A DNA stretch of 64,000 nt from Variovorax paradoxus (GTDB lineage Bacteria; Pseudomonadota; Gammaproteobacteria; Burkholderiales; Burkholderiaceae_C): NCBI RefSeq assembly GCF_000834655.1, contig NZ_JXQQ01000045.1, positions 1 through 64,000 of the forward strand, written 5' to 3'. Numbering within the stretch: the first letter of the stretch is position 1; every line of letters begins with the position of its first letter. Both the position numbers and the translations under genes were made by a program. This document shows positions 60,512 to 64,000 of the stretch, piece by piece. The notes under the pieces are model-generated. The model ran no database searches, was not told the DNA's origin, and saw only the letters and a program-made list of their open reading frames with translations.

Positions 60512-61471
60512 TCAGCCTTCCAATGCCTTCCACATCTCGATGTCGCGCTCGGCCGTCCACACGCGCGGATCGGCATGGCCCGAGGCTTCGTCGTACGCCC
60601 GGCTCACGTCGAACGGCATGCAGTGGTCGAAGATCACCCACTGGCTGTACTTGGGCTTGAGCTTGGCGTAGGTGTCCTTGTAGACCGTGTTCAGGTCGCG
60701 CCCGGCCTTCACGCCTTCCTGCACGCTCGCATACACGTCGGAGATGAAGTTGCGCGTGCCCGTGAGGCCCTCGGCCACCTCGGCCGGCGTGGTGAGCGCG
60801 GCGCCGCGGCCGGGCACCAGCGCGGCGGGCTTGAGCGCTGCGATGTTGTCCAGCGTCTGCGGCCAGTCCTGGAAGTACGCGTCGCCGGCATACGGCGTGG
60901 CGCCGAACTCCACCAGGTCGCCCGAGAGCAGCGTGCGCTCTTCCGGCAACCACACGACCGTGTCGCCCTTGGTGTGGCCGCGGCCCAGCTGGATCAGTTG
61001 CACTTCGAGCTTGCCCAGCCAGAGGGTCATCTTGCCGGTGAAGGTCATGGTGGGCCAGGTCAGGCCCGGGGGCACGCTCTCCACGTTCTGGAAGAGGCGC
61101 GGGAAGCGGCCGATTTCGCTGGCCTTGTCGGCCTCGCCGCGCTCCACGATCAGGTCGCGCGTGTCCTGGCTGGCCAGGATGTGTTCCGCGCCGTAGCCTG
61201 CCGCGCCCAGCACGCGCACCGCGTGGTAGTGGGTGAGCACCACATATTTGATGGGCTTGTCGGTCACCTCGCGGATGCGGCGCACCACGTCGGCGGCCAT
61301 GGCGGGGGTGGCTTGCGTGTCGGCGACCAGCACGCAGTCGTCGCCGATCACGATGCCGGTGTTCGGGTCGCCCTCGGCGGTGTAGGCCCAGGCGTGCTCG
61401 GAGATCTGGCTGAAGGTGATCTTCTTTTCTTCCATGTCGGCCTGGCTGGCGAACTTCTTGGCTTGGCTCAT
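60512..61471 (-). CDS. Metallo-beta-lactamase-fold hydrolase with altered metal motif
   Basis: A 319-residue MBL-fold protein. The canonical HxHxDH reads HYHAVR here (residues 81-86): both zinc-1 histidines remain, but the Asp and His of site 2 are Val85 and Arg86. Downstream RGHTKGDT and LLSGDLVEFG are conserved, so a single metal may be held. It is the first gene of the homogentisate operon and divergent from the IclR gene. Function is unknown; hydrolysis of a lactone or thioester of an aromatic intermediate is a guess. Confidence 0.85.
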   Translation of the reverse strand: MSQAKKFASQADMEEKKITFSQISEHAWAYTAEGDPNTGIVIGDDCVLVADTQATPAMAADVVRRIREVTDKPIKYVVLTHYHAVRVLGAAGYGAEHILASQDTRDLIVERGEADKASEIGRFPRLFQNVESVPPGLTWPTMTFTGKMTLWLGKLEVQLIQLGRGHTKGDTVVWLPEERTLLSGDLVEFGATPYAGDAYFQDWPQTLDNIAALKPAALVPGRGAALTTPAEVAEGLTGTRNFISDVYASVQEGVKAGRDLNTVYKDTYAKLKPKYSQWVIFDHCMPFDVSRAYDEASGHADPRVWTAERDIEMWKALEG

Positions 61472-61514
61472 CGTGTTGTCTCCGGTCTGGGTGGGGTGGA
61501 AAGTGCCTGGTGTA

Positions 61515-61537
61515 AATTCGTTTAGGGCAAACGAATT
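61515..61537. promoter_or_regulatory. IclR operator in the homogentisate operon divergent promoter
   Basis: AATTCGTTT and AAACGAATT form a perfect 9+5+9 inverted repeat, followed by a third half-site AACGAATT at 61554-61561 region. It lies between the IclR gene and the operon it faces, 44 bases from the MBL start. In Pseudomonas the IclR-type HmgR represses hmgABC from such a site. Confidence 0.7.
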
Positions 61538-61616
61538 CGCGGATAACGAATTTTCGCAGTGTAAGCGGCGGATCGGTTAATGTCTAATCCCTTCTTCATG
61601 AACGAACGGCAGCCCT

Positions 61617-62507
61617 GTGACCAAGGACTCCAGCGAGACCAGCGACCCCCCGGACACCGACCGCGCCGCCCAGCGCGGGATCCAGAGCATCGAGGTCGGC
61701 GGCCAGTTGCTGCGCGCGCTGGTGCACCACGGCCGGCCGATGGCGCTGAAGGACCTGGCGCGCGAAGCCGACATGACGCCCGCCAAGGCCCACCCCTACA
61801 TGGTGAGCTTCGGTCGGCTCGGGCTGATCGAGCAGGACCGCGCCAGCGGCCACTATCTGCTCGGTCCGCTGGCCTTGCAACTGGGGCTCATCAGCCTGCA
61901 GCAGGCCGACCCGGTGCACATCGCCACGCCGATGCTCAGCCCGCTCGCGCAGCAGATCGGGCATACGGTGGCGCTGGCGGTGTGGGGCGCACGGGGCGCG
62001 ACCATCGTGCGCACGGCCGAGTCGCCGTCCCCGGTGCACGTGAACATGCGGCACGGCACGGTGTTCTCGCTCACCAACACCGCTTCGGGCCGCATCTTCG
62101 CGGCCTACCTCGATGCCGGCGCGGTGCGGCAACTGCTCGAGGAAGAGCGCCAGCGACAGAAGCCGCGCAAGGGCGCCGCCGAACCCTCGCCGCCCGCCGG
62201 CATGCCGCGCGTGCAGCCGCTGCCGTCGTGGAGCGACTTCGAAAGCCAGCTGAAGGAAGTGCGCGAACACGGCATCAGCCGCTCCGACGGCGAAGTGATC
62301 GAGGGCGTGAGCGCCATGGCCGCGCCGGTGTTCGACCACACCGGCGCCATCGTGCTCGCGGTGACTGCCATCGGCCCGGCCGGCATCTTCGATACCGCGT
62401 GGGACGGCGAGCTCGCGCGCGCACTCAAGGCCTGCGCGGGCACCGTGTCGCAACGGCTCGGCGCTCCCGCCGCAGGGCCTTCCGACCTCCGAAAACCAGA
62501 GCGATGA
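61617..62507 (+). CDS. IclR-family regulator, HmgR-like
   Basis: A 296-residue regulator starting at a GTG. Winged helix at about residues 20-80 (ALVHHGRPMALKDLAREADM then TPAKAHPYM), then the IclR effector domain (VALAVWGARGATIVRTAESP, LTNTASGRIFAAYL). Its location, divergent from the homogentisate operon, and the clear palindrome between them suggest it is the local HmgR. A Pro/Lys-rich insert lies near residue 185. It overlaps the sirtuin gene by 4 bases. Confidence 0.9.
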   Translation: MTKDSSETSDPPDTDRAAQRGIQSIEVGGQLLRALVHHGRPMALKDLAREADMTPAKAHPYMVSFGRLGLIEQDRASGHYLLGPLALQLGLISLQQADPVHIATPMLSPLAQQIGHTVALAVWGARGATIVRTAESPSPVHVNMRHGTVFSLTNTASGRIFAAYLDAGAVRQLLEEERQRQKPRKGAAEPSPPAGMPRVQPLPSWSDFESQLKEVREHGISRSDGEVIEGVSAMAAPVFDHTGAIVLAVTAIGPAGIFDTAWDGELARALKACAGTVSQRLGAPAAGPSDLRKPER

Positions 62508-63256
62508 CGCAACCCGCTGCAAACGGCACACCTTCTTCTCCTCCGCTCGAATCCGCCATCGCGCTGCTGCGCGACGCCCGGCGCATCGTCGTCTTCTCGG
62601 GCGCCGGCCTGTCCCGCGCCTCGGGCATCCCGACCTACCGCGATGCGGACGGCCTCTGGAAAAGCCAGAACGCCCTGCAGTTTTCCCATGCCGAAGACCT
62701 GAAGCGCGACCCCGCGGGGTTCACGAAGTTCTGGGGCCAGCGCATGTCGGTGGTCGACTCGGCCTTGCCCAACCCGGGCCACCGGGCGCTCGCGCAACTG
62801 CAGCGGCTGCGCCCGGCAACGCGGCTGGTCACGCAGAACGTCGACGGGCTCCTCTCCCGGGCGGGCGGGCTCGACGTGCTCGAGCTGCACGGGTCGTTGC
62901 GCCGCTGGCGCTGCGACCACTGCGGCAACCGCAGCGGCCCGTGGCCCTTTCACCGGTGCCTGCGCTGCGGCTCGCACGCGCGGCCCGACGTGGTGATGTT
63001 CGGCGAAATGCTCAACCATGGCGTGCTGCTCGAAGCGCAGGTGGCGGCGCAGGAGTCCGATCTCTTCATGGTGGTCGGCAGCACGACCGTCGTCTACCCG
63101 GCCGCCGAGTTGCCCGAGCTCGCGATGGCGCACGGCAGCCGCCTCATCACGCTGAACCTGGAGCCGCTGCCGCATCTGGACGACGCGGCATCGGTGGTGC
63201 TGCGCGGGGCTTCGGAAGACCTGTTGCCGCAATTGCTGGCGGGAATGGGCGCCTAG
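62504..63256 (+). CDS. NAD-dependent protein deacylase (SIR2 family)
   Basis: A 250-residue sirtuin. It has the NAD motif GAGLSRASGIPTYR (33-46), QNVDGL (111-116), catalytic His129 (LELHGS) and zinc cysteines 137, 140, 152 and 155. MVVGSTTVVYPAAELP and TLNLEPLPHLDDAASVVLRG complete the Rossmann fold. It removes acyl groups from lysines using NAD. It overlaps the IclR gene by ATGA, an unusual partner. Confidence 0.92.
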   Translation: MTQPAANGTPSSPPLESAIALLRDARRIVVFSGAGLSRASGIPTYRDADGLWKSQNALQFSHAEDLKRDPAGFTKFWGQRMSVVDSALPNPGHRALAQLQRLRPATRLVTQNVDGLLSRAGGLDVLELHGSLRRWRCDHCGNRSGPWPFHRCLRCGSHARPDVVMFGEMLNHGVLLEAQVAAQESDLFMVVGSTTVVYPAAELPELAMAHGSRLITLNLEPLPHLDDAASVVLRGASEDLLPQLLAGMGA

Positions 63257-63287
63257 CTTCGCGCCTTCGTGCACCCGCCGTGCGCCT

Positions 63288-63782
63288 TCAGTTGATGCGC
63301 GCGTTGGTGAGCTGCATGTCTTCGAACTGGCTGCCAGTGAAATCGACCCGGTCGCCTTGCAGGTCGATGGCGCTCACTTGCCGGCCACTGCAATCGAGCA
63401 AGTTCACCTGCGACCAATGGCTCGCGTCGAAATTCAGCGCGGTCCAGTTGCATCGGGTGAAGGTGCAGCCGCCGAGCTGGCTGGCCTTGAGTTGCGATGC
63501 ATCGAACGTGCAGTCGACGAAGGTGCATCCGGTGATCCGGATGCCCTGCATGTCGCACAGCCTGAACGCGCAGTTGCTGAACCGGCACGAGGTCCAGGCG
63601 GCATCCAGGAACGTGGTCGACGTGAAGCTGCTGCCGCTGAACGTGCTGGACGCGAAGGTGATCAGGTTCAGGTCGAGGCCGGCATAGGCATTGCCGTCGC
63701 TTTCGCCCGCGAGCCCCGCCGGCGCGCCGCCGACGCCCTTGCGCCACTTGTCGTGGTTCTGGATGAGTTGAAGGGCGCTCAT
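63288..63782 (-). CDS. Pentapeptide-repeat protein
   Basis: A 164-residue protein whose residues from about 40 to 160 show five-residue periodicity with central F/L and small or Cys side chains (TFSGSSFTSTTFLDAAW, CRFSNCAFRLCDM, CTFVDCTFDASQL). This builds a right-handed quadrilateral beta-helix. Cys is unusually frequent, as in type VI secretion-associated pentapeptide proteins. Function unknown. Its start overlaps a 29-codon frame upstream. Confidence 0.85.
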   Translation of the reverse strand: MSALQLIQNHDKWRKGVGGAPAGLAGESDGNAYAGLDLNLITFASSTFSGSSFTSTTFLDAAWTSCRFSNCAFRLCDMQGIRITGCTFVDCTFDASQLKASQLGGCTFTRCNWTALNFDASHWSQVNLLDCSGRQVSAIDLQGDRVDFTGSQFEDMQLTNARIN

Positions 63783-63868
63783 GCGGTCGTCCTTCCTCGT
63801 GCAACCGACGGCATGGCCGTAGCGATGGTTTCGATCGTGCGCGCTCGCGCGGCATGGAATGCGGACAT
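63779..63868 (-). CDS. Possible 29-residue leader peptide
   Basis: A short frame, MSAFHAARARTIETIATAMP and nine more residues, has a strong GGGAGGA ribosome site six bases before its ATG and stops in an ATGA overlap with the pentapeptide gene. The overlap and ribosome site suggest it is translated and couples to the gene behind it. No homology is recognised; bases 63869-64000 beyond it show no gene. Confidence 0.4.
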   Translation of the reverse strand: MSAFHAARARTIETIATAMPSVARGRTTA

Positions 63869-64000
63869 GTGTTCCTCCCGTGAACCTGCTCCCGTGGATC
63901 GGGAGTCGCGGCGGATTATGGAAGGGGCCTCGCAGCGAAGGGGCGCGAGAAAAAATCCGGCAACCATTGCGCCACGCATGGCGTGACGGATTGCATGGGG

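Noticed and set aside
63941..63985. A sigma-54-like match on the minus strand before the pentapeptide gene
   Set aside because: TGGCGC and a final C differ from the consensus at several positions; no nitrogen-related context.
1..64000. tRNA, rRNA, CRISPR array, insertion sequence or phage genes
   Set aside because: I looked for cloverleaf-like segments, regularly spaced repeats and transposase or integrase motifs and saw none that could be supported.

Overview
The window looks like chromosomal DNA of a GC-rich betaproteobacterium, most likely a Comamonadaceae member close to Variovorax. This is inferred from gene content (RdgC, a GatCAB operon, mreBCD-mrdA, many orphan periplasmic Bug receptors), GC-rich codon use and families of intergenic hairpin repeats; no marker gene settles it. 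I saw no rRNA, tRNA, CRISPR array, transposase or phage gene. Almost every base is coding, and neighbouring genes often share an ATGA stop/start overlap.

Layout. 1-4.3 kb: start of rdgC, then ilvE, a small zinc-ribbon gene and a membrane protein, facing a secreted protein and an O-antigen-ligase-like protein. 4.3-6.3 kb: an OmpR/EnvZ-type two-component pair. 6.4-10.1 kb: a three-gene ketosynthase / chain-length-factor / flavin-halogenase-like operon, followed by ampG and an M48 protease gene. 13.0-27.6 kb: a 15-gene plus-strand block with an atzF-type allophanate hydrolase, an NMT1/SsuA-type ABC transporter, atzG-atzE-atzH, a BMP/nucleoside-type ABC transporter, a formamidase-like amidase, a biuret-hydrolase-like gene, a second isochorismatase-fold hydrolase and a GntR regulator. 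27.6-33.1 kb: a lipoprotein, a Bug receptor, a PhzS-like flavin monooxygenase and its LysR regulator. 33.1-44.2 kb: an AtzR-like LysR gene divergent from a plus-strand block with a cysteine hydrolase, an SDR, a hydantoinase/allantoinase-type enzyme, an AtzD-like cyanuric acid amidohydrolase, one ABC ATPase and permease with two paralogous receptors, DUF3830 and an aminohydrolase. 44.2-54.7 kb: housekeeping genes (xth, pyrE, gatCAB, mreBCD, mrdA). 54.8-61.5 kb: a homogentisate operon under an IclR regulator. The end holds a sirtuin and a pentapeptide-repeat protein.

How the genes work together. The two ureide blocks together encode every step of the known AtzD-AtzG-AtzE-AtzH-AtzF cyanuric acid route (cyanurate to 1-carboxybiuret, 1,3-dicarboxyurea, allophanate, then ammonia and CO2), plus a biuret hydrolase branch. 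Here the five genes are split over two operons about 11 kb apart and embedded in transporters, two further isochorismatase-fold hydrolases, a formamidase-like enzyme, a hydantoinase-like enzyme and an aminohydrolase. Both operons are preceded by a good -24/-12 (sigma-54) element next to a regulator-type palindrome, which suggests use as a nitrogen source under nitrogen limitation. The combination points to a broad cyclic-ureide / s-triazine / azapyrimidine scavenging system and is the most interesting content of the window.
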